A DNA stretch of 64,000 nt from an uncultured Mogibacterium sp. (lineage in GTDB: Bacteria > Bacillota > Clostridia > Peptostreptococcales > Anaerovoracaceae): positions 1 to 64,000 of the forward strand of contig NZ_CALISE010000017.1 in the NCBI RefSeq assembly GCF_938041965.1. Reading direction: 5' to 3'. The notes under the pieces are model-generated. The model had not been told where the DNA came from, ran no database searches, and worked only from the letters and a program-made list of their open reading frames with translations. The position numbers were made by a program, and so were the translations under genes. Shown piece after piece: positions 17,319 to 26,029 of this stretch. Within the stretch, counting starts at the first letter, position 1. Every line of letters begins with the position of its first letter.

Positions 17319-19772
17319 TTAAATATCCACTCGGGCGAGTATTGCAGCAGGTGTCTTACGCATTGTCTGAACCACCGGTATTAAACCCGAAACCAGATTA
17401 AATACTAGAAGTAATGCAAAAGTCAACATTGCGACCCATGGCGCCAGCAGGAATTTCGAGCCGAACAGAGTCGTAGTATTACTCAGCACATAGTAGGCTG
17501 CTGCTATACCGGGAACTGCAGTGAGAACTGTGATTACAATAATCTCACCTGCAAACATTCTATATACATCGCGCTTTTTGAGACCTATAGCTCTCATTGT
17601 TCCGATTTCCTTGATTCGTGACAGGAACGAAGATCTGAGCATTAGGAACATTTCTATAAGAGCTATGAGTATAAGCAATCCAGCTGCAGTTACTGTGCTT
17701 TTAAAGTTTTGAGACTCAGACTTTTCATAATTGTCTCTATCACGATCATAATTAACCTGTACAGTATATCCCTCATCTGTCAGCTTCTGTGCCATGGCAG
17801 TTGGATTTTGCGAGTATAAAGATACGCTTCTTTGCTTGGATATATATCCGAACAGTAGGGTGTGGTTAGTTGTATAGTATGCATCATCATCTTGTGAATC
17901 AGTAGTATAGTAGCCAACCACCTTAAGCTTGTGATTATTCACTTTGGCACTAATTTCCTTGTTAAGCGGCATCTCTTCTTCATGAGTATCTCTCACTACA
18001 ACCTCGTAGTCATTAGATGGAGCTTTACCCTTCTTGATTTTGAGAGAAGATGGAGCATACCCATAATCTGAAATAGGATTTTCACCCTCTTGTTCATTGC
18101 CTCCACTCGCTTCATCAGATGGCACTACAGATGGGGCATCAAGTGTAGATCCACTTTCACTATACATAAGCACATCCTGACACTTACTATCAGCAAAGAA
18201 AGTCGATGGCGAATTAACGTTTGAGATGCCGGTGATTGTAAACTCTCCAAGATTTTTGACCTTGAGCTTTCGTCCGATTAAATCGGAACTCTTTATCATT
18301 CCAACCTCTTGAATAGCTCTAGCCTTGAACATCTTATCTATCAGCATTTTATCAATAACAACACCTCTATCATCTGTCGGCAAAGAACCTTTATATAGAT
18401 TAGATTTTTTTAGCGAACTGATAGGTGTCACTGATGCATTAAATTTTAAAACATAATCTGAACTCTGCAGATATTCAGTAAAAGGCATTACTAAAGTCGC
18501 TTGGGTATTCCCGGCAAGTACAGCTTTTGCTCCTTCAATATTTCTGAGCTTTTCTACCAAAATTGGATCTTTTTTTGAATTATTAACAGTAATATACTTG
18601 CTATTCGTTGTAAGAAAATCTTTTTCCTTGATATCGAGCACGCCAAAAACATTACTTATAGCAACGAAAGTAAATATTGATGCGAATACAAATCCAACGA
18701 GTAGAAATTTCTTGAGCTTATTAAACCTAGCAATTGTCTTAAACCCATTAGTAAACATTCTGATTGGAGAGTACAACGATGTGTATTTTGCCTTATAACC
18801 ATTTGGAAGATATTTATCGTACTCAAAACGATTTTCCTCATAAATACTGGAATCCATAGCAGAATAATGGTCATCAATAAGCTCTATATTAGAGTTTTCA
18901 TCGACAACATTATATCTACCTCCCGTGTTAACATACAAATTACCTGCTCTTAAGACTATTTTAATGCCTGCTTCAGACAGTCCATCGCTATACACATCCA
19001 GCTGTACGTCCTCATTGCCATATGAATCATGCTTTGGCATATCTTTGAGGTAAATTTTGTTCTCAAGCTGATAATCCAAATAGTTTTCGGTATCATTTTC
19101 CCGATCCCCCACTATCTTACCGTCTCTCATATCTATGATTCTGGAAGAATAGAATTCGGCAATCTTCTTCTCATGTGTAACGAGAAGAACCAGTCTGTCT
19201 TTGGAAATTGTCTTGATAATATTCATGACCTCGATTGTGTTTGCACTGTCGAGGTTTCCCGTTGGCTCATCGGCTATAATGATGCGTGGATTCTTAACAA
19301 TGGCTCGTGCAATTGCAACTCGTTGCCTTTGTCCTCCGGAAAGAGCATCTGTCGTCTTGTTCCTGTACTGGTAGATTCCTACTGACTTCAGACAATAGTT
19401 GACACGCTCCTTAATCACATGTTTGTCCTTTATACCAATCATTCGCAATGCAATTGCAACATTTTCAAACACTGTCATCCTATCGAGCAGATTGAAATTC
19501 TGGAAAATATATCCAATTTTGGCATTACGAATTGAATCTATCTTTGATGACCTCATCTTAGATATACAAGCATCATCAACAAAAATCTGCCCCGAATTAA
19601 CCTTATCCAGTCCCCCAATCGCATTTAACAAAGTTGTTTTACCACAACCGGATGGCCCGAGTAACGCTACTATGCCACTCTCCGGGAGTTCTAGAGAGGT
19701 ATTGTTAATTACGTGTATTTCATTGGCTCTACGTTTATTGAAATACTTATTTACATTATGTAATTTAATCAT
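17319..19772 (-). CDS. ABC transporter, fused ATPase and FtsX-type permease (second of pair)
   Basis: An 817-residue fused protein. Residues 1-220 are a MacB/LolD-like ATPase: Walker A GPSGCGKTT (39-47), signature LSGGQRQRVAIARA (about 144), Walker B IIIADEPTG (about 165). A first transmembrane helix near residue 360 is followed by a large extracytoplasmic MacB-PCD-like domain, then an FtsX domain with three C-terminal helices. Such exporters act as mechanotransmission or peptide/lipid export machines. It starts 2 nt after its neighbour stops, so the two probably form a heterodimer. Confidence 0.88.
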   Translation of the reverse strand: MIKLHNVNKYFNKRRANEIHVINNTSLELPESGIVALLGPSGCGKTTLLNAIGGLDKVNSGQIFVDDACISKMRSSKIDSIRNAKIGYIFQNFNLLDRMTVFENVAIALRMIGIKDKHVIKERVNYCLKSVGIYQYRNKTTDALSGGQRQRVAIARAIVKNPRIIIADEPTGNLDSANTIEVMNIIKTISKDRLVLLVTHEKKIAEFYSSRIIDMRDGKIVGDRENDTENYLDYQLENKIYLKDMPKHDSYGNEDVQLDVYSDGLSEAGIKIVLRAGNLYVNTGGRYNVVDENSNIELIDDHYSAMDSSIYEENRFEYDKYLPNGYKAKYTSLYSPIRMFTNGFKTIARFNKLKKFLLVGFVFASIFTFVAISNVFGVLDIKEKDFLTTNSKYITVNNSKKDPILVEKLRNIEGAKAVLAGNTQATLVMPFTEYLQSSDYVLKFNASVTPISSLKKSNLYKGSLPTDDRGVVIDKMLIDKMFKARAIQEVGMIKSSDLIGRKLKVKNLGEFTITGISNVNSPSTFFADSKCQDVLMYSESGSTLDAPSVVPSDEASGGNEQEGENPISDYGYAPSSLKIKKGKAPSNDYEVVVRDTHEEEMPLNKEISAKVNNHKLKVVGYYTTDSQDDDAYYTTNHTLLFGYISKQRSVSLYSQNPTAMAQKLTDEGYTVQVNYDRDRDNYEKSESQNFKSTVTAAGLLILIALIEMFLMLRSSFLSRIKEIGTMRAIGLKKRDVYRMFAGEIIVITVLTAVPGIAAAYYVLSNTTTLFGSKFLLAPWVAMLTFALLLVFNLVSGLIPVVQTMRKTPAAILARVDI

Positions 19773-19774
19773 TT

Positions 19775-22399
19775 CTAGTCCTCCTCTCTATAAATATTCA
19801 TTGCCGACTTTTTAAATATCTTGCGAGAATACCTGTTTGCAATCAGTAGCGACATGAGCATCAATGACACAGTAAGGATTACATAATCCTTCATCTCAAG
19901 ATACAGTAATGCGGATTTTAATGGTTTAATATTTACAATGCCTTTTGACGTCAAATATATGCCTGCAAAATCGACTGCTAGCGCAAGTCCCATCATTATC
20001 AGTAGCTCTATGCGAAGTATTGCACTAGTGTTCTTCCTTGTACCGCCGAGAATTCTAAGCGTTGCATAGTAAGAGTTCCTTGATTTCATAACAAGCCTGA
20101 TTATTGTATATGCTATGAAAAACAATACTACGAATCCAATTCCTGTAAATACAATTTGAGTTAATCTAGTTATGAACATTATAGGAGATGGATTCTTCAT
20201 ATTCATTTTCTTCATCGCAAATGTCTTGTAGACTGCATTTTTCTCTATTGCCGCGGTTATCGCATTTACGTTGAGATCATTGTCAGCAAATACGCTTATC
20301 TGGTAGTTCCCCTTATCATATAGCGCTGCTGCATCCTCCGGATTTATAAAAACCCTTGCGGCCTTGCTATCATATTCATCCTTGGATATTCCTAGCAGTT
20401 TGGATGCGTTGTTTTTAGTTACACTCTTTGTCGTTTTAAGTGAAATGTCTGCCGAATAATATATATTAGATATCGAAATTCCAAGAGGCTTATTTTCCCA
20501 TTTCTCATCCTTATAATTTTTATTCTGGTCTTCATATATATAAGCTTCTCCTTTAGGAACATTAGAATTTGATGCTATAAAGTCCCTTGCATTAGACTTA
20601 TGTATTTTCTGTCCGTTGAAGTCAATTATAGCTTTTGACTTCTGACTAAGTGTGTTAGTTACAACCTTACTTGCAAGCACATTCGAGCAATAGTACTTAA
20701 CATTTCCAGTTAAAGGATTAATCCCCGATTTGATTGAGTTGTCATAAATGATGATTCCGGTTACTCTTACTTTACCAATTTGCAAAGTCTCACCGGTCGC
20801 ATCGTCGATTAGTTCAAATTCTTTTCCTATAATTTCATCTTTATTACTCTTAAGATCACCAGACGCCTGTGCAGTTTTGTCTGTAACTAAAACTATATCA
20901 TTATCTTTCTCCGGCAGTGTTCCATATGTAAGTTCGTTTGCACTTATTTTCTGTCCTGGATTAAGCGATCCTGTCACGAATATATTAGAATTTATTGAAA
21001 GCGTGGTGTCCACCACGAGATCTTCTTTCACTATATTTTTAACATGTTTGATTTTAGAAAGCTTGTTATAATCTTCATCTGTAAATGCAGAATTGTCTTT
21101 CTTCTTAACAAGAATTCTATCAGCACTAATGTTATTGAAAAACTGATTGGTTAATCCGTTAACTTCCTGTCTATGAAGCTCATCTTTTGTCGTGGCATAC
21201 TGACCCAACACTGATGTTGCAACAAAAATATATATTATAAACAGCAGTATAAACTTAGTAGGTAGGTTAAAAGCATTCCTAGTTCCAAGTCTAATCTCGT
21301 TAGCAAGACCCATCTCATCATATCTTGAAGTCGATCCTATATCATTCAGCCTTCTAGACAGTCTGTTAGAGTTATTACCTTCTCCTATATCAGTCTTTCC
21401 TTCTTTCATCGACTTACTACAAACAACTTCTTCATAATCTTTTCTTTCTGCATTTCTTACTGCCCTTCCCCTGCGCATAGGCACGGGCTCTATCTCAGCA
21501 CCATCAATATTTTCCTGTCTCAGTCTTTCGGCAACATCAGAGCATTCTGAACAGTCATGTGCAGTAATGTTATCAGAATCTATAATTTCTACATTAGAAT
21601 CCTCAACTCCTGGAAGGATTAGTTCCGGTTCCTCAATAATATTGTCTTTATTATCACAATTATCCAACGACTCATGGAATTCATCTGTGTCAGAATTATT
21701 ATAAGCTTGGCGTTCTCCGATTTTCTTATCTTCAATTATTTTTCCGTCGTGTACAGTTATCTTTCGGGTAATAAAGTTCTCAACTTGTTCATAATTATGA
21801 GTTACTATTACTACCAGCTTTTCTTTAGAAATCTTGTGCAAAGTTTCAATAACCTTGGCTGCAGAAACTGTGTCCAAATTACCCGTCGGTTCATCTGCAA
21901 CTATAATAGGTGCATCTTTTGCAAGAGCACGAGCTATCGCTACTCGTTGCTTCTGTCCACCGGAAAGTCTAGATGCTTTAGTCTTTGTATACTCACCTAG
22001 ATCTACAAGTTCAATAAGCTCATTTACGCGATCTTTGCAATCGCCGCGTTTCATACCGCACATCAGCATCGAAAGCTCAATATTCTGATATACGGTATAA
22101 CTATTAATCAGATTAAAATCTTGAAAAATATTTCCTATAAAATTCTTTCTATATCGCTCATATTCCTCTGTTTTGAAGGCGCTAGTATCCTGTCCACCAA
22201 CAAACATCTCTCCTTCTTCATAAGTGTCTAGCCCAGAAATTACATTGAGCAAAGTGGATTTACCGCTTCCACTTTCTCCTGTAATAGCAACAAACTCGCC
22301 CATATCAAAGGTAAGATCTACTCTGGATAATCCCGTACTAACAGTGTCTTTGTTGGTATAGTATTTAGACACCTTATGTAGCTCAATCATGTGTGACAT
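19775..22399 (-). CDS. ABC transporter, fused ATPase and FtsX-type permease (first of pair)
   Basis: An 874-residue fused protein with Walker A GESGSGKST (about 40-48), signature LSGGQKQRVAIARA, and Walker B PIIVADEPTG. A long acidic, low-complexity linker of about 150 residues (about 230-385, with a CSECSD patch) joins the ATPase to the first transmembrane helix. An extracytoplasmic domain and a three-helix FtsX domain follow. It shares architecture with the downstream gene but is clearly diverged from it. AGGAGG precedes ATG 22399; a second Met lies three codons in. Confidence 0.88.
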   Translation of the reverse strand: MSHMIELHKVSKYYTNKDTVSTGLSRVDLTFDMGEFVAITGESGSGKSTLLNVISGLDTYEEGEMFVGGQDTSAFKTEEYERYRKNFIGNIFQDFNLINSYTVYQNIELSMLMCGMKRGDCKDRVNELIELVDLGEYTKTKASRLSGGQKQRVAIARALAKDAPIIVADEPTGNLDTVSAAKVIETLHKISKEKLVVIVTHNYEQVENFITRKITVHDGKIIEDKKIGERQAYNNSDTDEFHESLDNCDNKDNIIEEPELILPGVEDSNVEIIDSDNITAHDCSECSDVAERLRQENIDGAEIEPVPMRRGRAVRNAERKDYEEVVCSKSMKEGKTDIGEGNNSNRLSRRLNDIGSTSRYDEMGLANEIRLGTRNAFNLPTKFILLFIIYIFVATSVLGQYATTKDELHRQEVNGLTNQFFNNISADRILVKKKDNSAFTDEDYNKLSKIKHVKNIVKEDLVVDTTLSINSNIFVTGSLNPGQKISANELTYGTLPEKDNDIVLVTDKTAQASGDLKSNKDEIIGKEFELIDDATGETLQIGKVRVTGIIIYDNSIKSGINPLTGNVKYYCSNVLASKVVTNTLSQKSKAIIDFNGQKIHKSNARDFIASNSNVPKGEAYIYEDQNKNYKDEKWENKPLGISISNIYYSADISLKTTKSVTKNNASKLLGISKDEYDSKAARVFINPEDAAALYDKGNYQISVFADNDLNVNAITAAIEKNAVYKTFAMKKMNMKNPSPIMFITRLTQIVFTGIGFVVLFFIAYTIIRLVMKSRNSYYATLRILGGTRKNTSAILRIELLIMMGLALAVDFAGIYLTSKGIVNIKPLKSALLYLEMKDYVILTVSLMLMSLLIANRYSRKIFKKSAMNIYREED

Positions 22400-22453
22400 A
22401 TGCTCCTCCTGTGTTCATAACTTAAACTAAAGAACACTCTTTCGTATAATCAG

Positions 22454-22482
22454 ATTGTAAATGTGTTGGAATTAGTTTTCAA
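22454..22482 (-). promoter_or_regulatory. Promoter of the fused ABC transporter pair
   Basis: TTGAAA (22477-22482), a 17-nt spacer and TACAAT (22454-22459) on the minus strand, about 55 nt upstream of the first gene. Confidence 0.65.
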
Positions 22483-22591
22483 CAACATTTATGTTCATTA
22501 ATACATTGCTAATAGATTATTAATAATTGACTTAATTTCTTAATTTACTTGGTAGATTAATAATTAATATTAAATAACATCCTTTCTGCAA

Positions 22592-22621
22592 TTGACTAGT
22601 TATTCTCACTCGCAGTATAAT
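22592..22621 (+). promoter_or_regulatory. Promoter of tRNA-Gly
   Basis: TTGACT (22592-22597), an 18-nt spacer and TATAAA (22616-22621), ending 27 nt before the tRNA. Confidence 0.65.
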
Positions 22622-22648
22622 TACTTTATTCACCATAACATTTATCTG

Positions 22649-22721
22649 CAGGTGTAGTTTAATGGTAAAATTCGAGCTTCCCAAGCTTGCGTCGAGGGTT
22701 CGATTCCCTTCACCTGCTCCA
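22649..22721 (+). tRNA. tRNA-Gly (CCC anticodon)
   Basis: A 73-nt cloverleaf: acceptor GCAGGTG/CACCTGC, D arm GTTTAATGGTAAAAT, anticodon arm CGAGC-TTCCCAA-GCTTG with anticodon CCC, T arm GAGGG-TTCGATT-CCCTT, and an encoded 3' TCCA. It has its own promoter and terminator, so it is a single-gene transcript. It reads GGG glycine codons. Confidence 0.95.
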
Positions 22722-22724
22722 GAT

Positions 22725-22753
22725 AAAAACAGACGGTTCATCCGTCTGTTTTT
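22725..22753 (+). terminator. Terminator of tRNA-Gly
   Basis: A 12-bp stem AAAAACAGACGG/CCGTCTGTTTTT with a 5-nt loop, starting 4 nt after the tRNA. Confidence 0.88.
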
Positions 22754-22774
22754 GTACAGTTACAACATAATACA

Positions 22775-22812
22775 AAGAACAGTCCTCCTAGGGAACCTGT
22801 AGGACTGTTCTT
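22775..22812 (-). terminator. Terminator of the membrane protein gene 22848-23456
   Basis: A perfect 12-bp stem AAGAACAGTCCT/AGGACTGTTCTT with a 14-nt loop. On the minus strand it is followed by a short T-rich stretch. Confidence 0.65.
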
Positions 22813-22847
22813 ATGCTGTATTCAATTTATCTCGCTCTATCTAATCA

Positions 22848-23456
22848 TTAAGCTTTACTTTTTCTGAAATCTCTTCGCAAATCTCCGTGTACTCGCTTTA
22901 CTATTTCACCATACGGATTCAAGATATCATCAATATCGAATTCATCGTACGGAAGCAAGCAGTAATAATCATCTACCGGAGTCGGTTCCGTCACACCCTT
23001 TCGAGTCTGAGCAGAAATCTTTCCCTTGCCAACTATATGCAGAACTTGAAATTCATCATCATATACAATTTCCTCGATATCATCGTCAGCGATAAAGAAC
23101 GTATATACCGTCAGTTTCTCCTGATATATATAATAGATTCCTTCATCGCTCATCTCATATCTGACATTGAGCAGACCCTTGAACGGAGGATTACTAATGC
23201 TATTCCTCTGTCTTCCAGCTATAAATATTATGAGCGCTGCCGCCCAAATCGACACATGCAGATACCACTGCGGCACACTCGTATTCTTAATAGTGTAGTA
23301 CAGCATGCCAAGAATTATTCCGAGCCCAATTAAAAGTGTAACTCCCACTACACTGTTTTGCTTCCTTCGTGTTGGGTGAGCCTCCGCCCATCTATTACAA
23401 AGCATCTTGACCAGCGGTAACTGGCAATAATATATATCGCGTTCGTTGTTATCCAT
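22848..23456 (-). CDS. Hypothetical membrane protein with a two-helix hairpin (YcxB-like topology)
   Basis: A 202-residue protein. A cytoplasmic start (about 1-35) is followed by two adjacent transmembrane helices (about 38-58 and 64-82) and then a soluble beta-rich C-terminal domain of about 115 residues. This resembles the layout of YcxB/PH-like membrane proteins, but no diagnostic motif was recognised. It lies about 80 nt downstream of fumC and may be cotranscribed. Function unknown. Confidence 0.68.
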   Translation of the reverse strand: MDNNERDIYYCQLPLVKMLCNRWAEAHPTRRKQNSVVGVTLLIGLGIILGMLYYTIKNTSVPQWYLHVSIWAAALIIFIAGRQRNSISNPPFKGLLNVRYEMSDEGIYYIYQEKLTVYTFFIADDDIEEIVYDDEFQVLHIVGKGKISAQTRKGVTEPTPVDDYYCLLPYDEFDIDDILNPYGEIVKRVHGDLRRDFRKSKA

Positions 23457-23534
23457 ATCGACCTTTCTCTATATCTACATCTTGGTAAATCCCGAATATT
23501 CTCTAAATACTCTTATACTTAACCCCTGAAATCC

Positions 23535-24908
23535 TTACTTTTTCGCCCCAGTCATCGCCATGAGGTCTATCCACGCACCGTATTCTTCGGCGGTAAATAG
23601 TCCGAGCGAAACACCCGCTTCACATAGCGTCGAATTGTCTGCATGCGCCTTCTTTGCAACCTTAGCAGCATTCTCGTATCCGATATGCAGATTAAGTGCG
23701 GCAACTACCATAAGCGAACGGTGTGCGTTTTCATCCATCTTTTCAGAATTCACTGTGATGCCTTTTACGCACTTTTCTTCAAGCGAAATTAGCGAATCAG
23801 CTAGTAGATTCGCAGATTCTATAAATGCATCTATAAGCACTGGCATGAACACGTTGAGCTCAAAGTTACCCTGCGAGGCCGCTATTCCAACTACAGTGTC
23901 GTTGCCCATGACCCTTACAGCTACCATCGTCGCAGATTCAGTCTGAGTTGGGTTTACCTTACCTGGCATGATTGAACTTCCTGGTTCGTTCTCAGGAATT
24001 AGAATCTCTCCGAGTCCACATCTAGGTCCGCTTGAGAGCCATCTGATATCATTGGCCATCTTCATCACATCAGCAGCAAGGGCCTTCAGTGCCCCATGCG
24101 CAAATACATACGCATCCTTGGAGCTCAAGGAATGGAACTTATTAGGTGCTGTGATAAATTCTTTCTTAGTTAAGCTCGTCAGCGCTTCGGCAGCTCGCTC
24201 AGCAAATCCATCTGGTGCATTTAGCCCAGTGCCCACTGCTGTTCCACCGAGAGCGATCTCTCTTAATCCGTCGAGCGACTTTAGAATGTTATCGTAGTCG
24301 TGCTCGAGCATCGAACGCCATCCACTGACTTCCTGTCCAAAGGTCATCGGAACAGCATCCTGCAGATGAGTCCTTCCAGTCTTGATGACCTTCATGTATT
24401 TCTGCTCAAGGGATTTGAGTGTCTCTATCATAGTGTTTAGCGCTGGTAATACTCTATCTTCAAGTGCAAATACTGACGCGATACTCATAGCAGTTGGGAA
24501 TGTATCATTAGAGCTCTGAGACATATTGACATCATCATTTGGATGAAGTACCGCTACGCCAGCCATCTCCTTTGCACGTCCTGCAATGACCTCATTTACA
24601 TTCATGTTGGTCTGAGTACCACTGCCAGTCTGGTACACTACGAGCGGAAAGTTCTCATCTAGCTCACCGTTCAGAATCTGGTCGCATACTATCATTATGT
24701 AAGAAGCCTTCTCAGGCGCAAGTCTGCCGAGATCCATATTGGCACAAGCAGCGGCATTTTTAAGGTATGCAAACGCGCGGATAATCTCAATCGGCATACG
24801 CTTACCAACCTTGAAGTTCATTGAACTGCGCTGTGTCTGTGCGCCCCACAGTTTATCTGACGGCACCTTTACTTCGCCCATCGTATCGTGTTCTATCCTA
24901 TATTCCAT
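23535..24908 (-). CDS. fumC: Class II fumarate hydratase
   Basis: A 457-residue cytoplasmic enzyme that interconverts fumarate and malate, independent of iron-sulfur clusters. It contains the superfamily signature GSSIMPGKVNP (about 315-325), the TGRTHLQDA active-site region (about 186) and SSNDTFPTA (about 138), and is the usual length. AAAGAGG precedes the ATG. It lies directly downstream of the ncRNA candidate at 24936-25124 and could be expressed by readthrough. Confidence 0.95.
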   Translation of the reverse strand: MEYRIEHDTMGEVKVPSDKLWGAQTQRSSMNFKVGKRMPIEIIRAFAYLKNAAACANMDLGRLAPEKASYIMIVCDQILNGELDENFPLVVYQTGSGTQTNMNVNEVIAGRAKEMAGVAVLHPNDDVNMSQSSNDTFPTAMSIASVFALEDRVLPALNTMIETLKSLEQKYMKVIKTGRTHLQDAVPMTFGQEVSGWRSMLEHDYDNILKSLDGLREIALGGTAVGTGLNAPDGFAERAAEALTSLTKKEFITAPNKFHSLSSKDAYVFAHGALKALAADVMKMANDIRWLSSGPRCGLGEILIPENEPGSSIMPGKVNPTQTESATMVAVRVMGNDTVVGIAASQGNFELNVFMPVLIDAFIESANLLADSLISLEEKCVKGITVNSEKMDENAHRSLMVVAALNLHIGYENAAKVAKKAHADNSTLCEAGVSLGLFTAEEYGAWIDLMAMTGAKK

Positions 24909-24935
24909 TTAGGCCTCTTTTCGAATTAATAGTAG

Positions 24936-25124
24936 AAAAATAGAGGATAGGCAATGCCACTCGACCTGGTCTTTGACCCCACACTTGCCTTGACCCGAGT
25001 TTCCCGGAGGACTTACTTCTAAGCTACGCCATGATCACTGCCGTCTCCGCAGCAGCTTACGTGGATCCCTTTGCCCGTAGCTAGCTTGGACTTTCAACCA
25101 CGAACATGACCTTGCCATATCCTA
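24936..25124 (-). ncRNA. Structured noncoding RNA candidate upstream of fumC
   Basis: A self-contained transcript about 190 nt long is suggested by a promoter (25131-25159) ending at the 5' side and a U-rich tract (24936-24940 plus flank) at the 3' side. The ends pair in an 11-bp terminal helix, AGGATA-T-GGCAA with TTGCC-TATCCT. Internal helices include TAAGCT/AGCTTA enclosing CTGC/GCAG, a GGTC-AAA-GACC hairpin and a CCGG-GAAA loop. No coding frame spans it. Sequence blocks for RNase P, tmRNA or SRP RNA are absent. Its ancestral place, directly after comFC, would fit the raiA-motif RNA, but I cannot confirm that. Confidence 0.6.
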
Positions 25125-25130
25125 CTTGCT

Positions 25131-25159
25131 AGAATACCATTTTAAACACGGGTTTACAA
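25131..25159 (-). promoter_or_regulatory. Promoter of the ncRNA candidate
   Basis: TTGTAA (25154-25159), a 17-nt spacer and TATTCT (25131-25136) on the minus strand. The predicted start is at the first base of the terminal helix. The -35 lies within the left island repeat. Confidence 0.55.
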
Positions 25160-25174
25160 ACAACATTTATATTG
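25153..25174. repeat. Left direct repeat of the island
   Basis: TTTACAAACAACATTTATATTG. It matches the copy at 30783-30804 except at two positions. It contains the -35 of the ncRNA promoter. Confidence 0.7.
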
Positions 25175-25234
25175 TAGTAATTCACTGCATCTATCCATTT
25201 ATTGATTTCTCCTAGTCACAGAAAACATATTTGT

Positions 25235-25513
25235 TTATTTGCACCCTCTTGTCCATCTAAAAACCTTTAGCTCTTTTGGGATTACACACGTTGTATCTTT
25301 AAACACCCATTGCAGATCAGATATTTCTAGTTCATCAATATTAATCGCATTCTTTTTAACTTGCTCGGTTTCGCCAATCCAGTTTTACCATAGCTCCACA
25401 ATTTCATTTTCGAACATGGCATTTTTTTACGTAATTAAGTAAGTCTAGCTCAACTCTCGAAAAGTCCATTCCAATCTGCACCTGCTTTATTTCCGGAAGA
25501 TTTATAAATGTTC
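25235..25513 (-). pseudogene. Decayed reading frame of unknown family
   Basis: On the minus strand a protein-like reading begins LPEIKQVQIGMDFSRVELDL (about 25499 downward) and reaches an A7 run near 25425. A shift of frame there continues as NAMFENEIVELW, meets an in-frame TAA, and continues as NWIGETEQVKKNAINIDELE to a stop at 25235. This makes one frameshift and one nonsense codon in about 90 codons. It follows the half-specificity gene. I do not recognise the family. 25175-25234 holds nothing else. Confidence 0.55.
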
Positions 25514-25519
25514 AACTTG

Positions 25520-26029
25520 TTATTGCAATTTTCGATCTTTTAATAAATCTATTATTTGCTTCATTTCTTTTGCTTTCATGTAGTTTTCGATAGCCATATA
25601 ATTTATAGTATCTTTCTTGTCTACAGGCAATATAATCTTTTGCCTTTTTAATCTCCCTGTACCCATTTTATATCCATAACCATACTTTTCTTTTTGTCTT
25701 GTAATGGCATTTGATATAAAAATAGAAATGTATTTATTATTTATAATAGGTCTCAATTTCCTAGTGTCATTTCCATACAAAGCTTCATATGGATGATAGA
25801 AAGAGTATCCAACAGATCCATTACGATTAACTGAAATACACCCTGCTTCCTTTGTTGAATTGGTATTTGAAACAAAATAGCCAATGCCATTATTATTTGC
25901 AGTAGCCGTAATGTATGGTACTTTTCCCTCCACTCTTTCTCTTTCATAAATATCTCTACCGGGTAAAATCTCAGTCACATCTTCGACAAAAAACTCTTTC
26001 CACTCCGACTCAGCAAAATGGTTATGCAT
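25520..26029 (-). CDS. Half-size specificity protein (single target-recognition domain) of the BcgI-like system
   Basis: A 169-residue protein equal to one half of a BcgI-type S subunit. ESEWKEFFVEDVTEILPGRD at the start parallels the DVEWGEFFVSDIFDVV start of the second half of the neighbour. GRLKRQKIILPVD and a helix ending in EMKQIIDLLKDRKL parallel its end. Its ATG overlaps the stop of the upstream S gene (TAATG), and the overlap is embedded in a (TA)7 run. Loss of one TA would join the two genes in frame. Alone it may dimerise to give a palindromic specificity, or be a spare recognition module. Confidence 0.82.
   Translation of the reverse strand: MHNHFAESEWKEFFVEDVTEILPGRDIYERERVEGKVPYITATANNNGIGYFVSNTNSTKEAGCISVNRNGSVGYSFYHPYEALYGNDTRKLRPIINNKYISIFISNAITRQKEKYGYGYKMGTGRLKRQKIILPVDKKDTINYMAIENYMKAKEMKQIIDLLKDRKLQ

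Noticed and set aside
24936..25124. RNase P RNA or tmRNA for the ncRNA candidate.
   Set aside because: A GGTTGAAAGTCC segment faintly recalls RNase P P4, but the length is half of that expected and the other universal blocks are absent; no tmRNA CCA end or tag frame.
25239..25442. A 67-codon plus-strand frame within the island end.
   Set aside because: Antisense to the decayed minus-strand gene and without a start signal.
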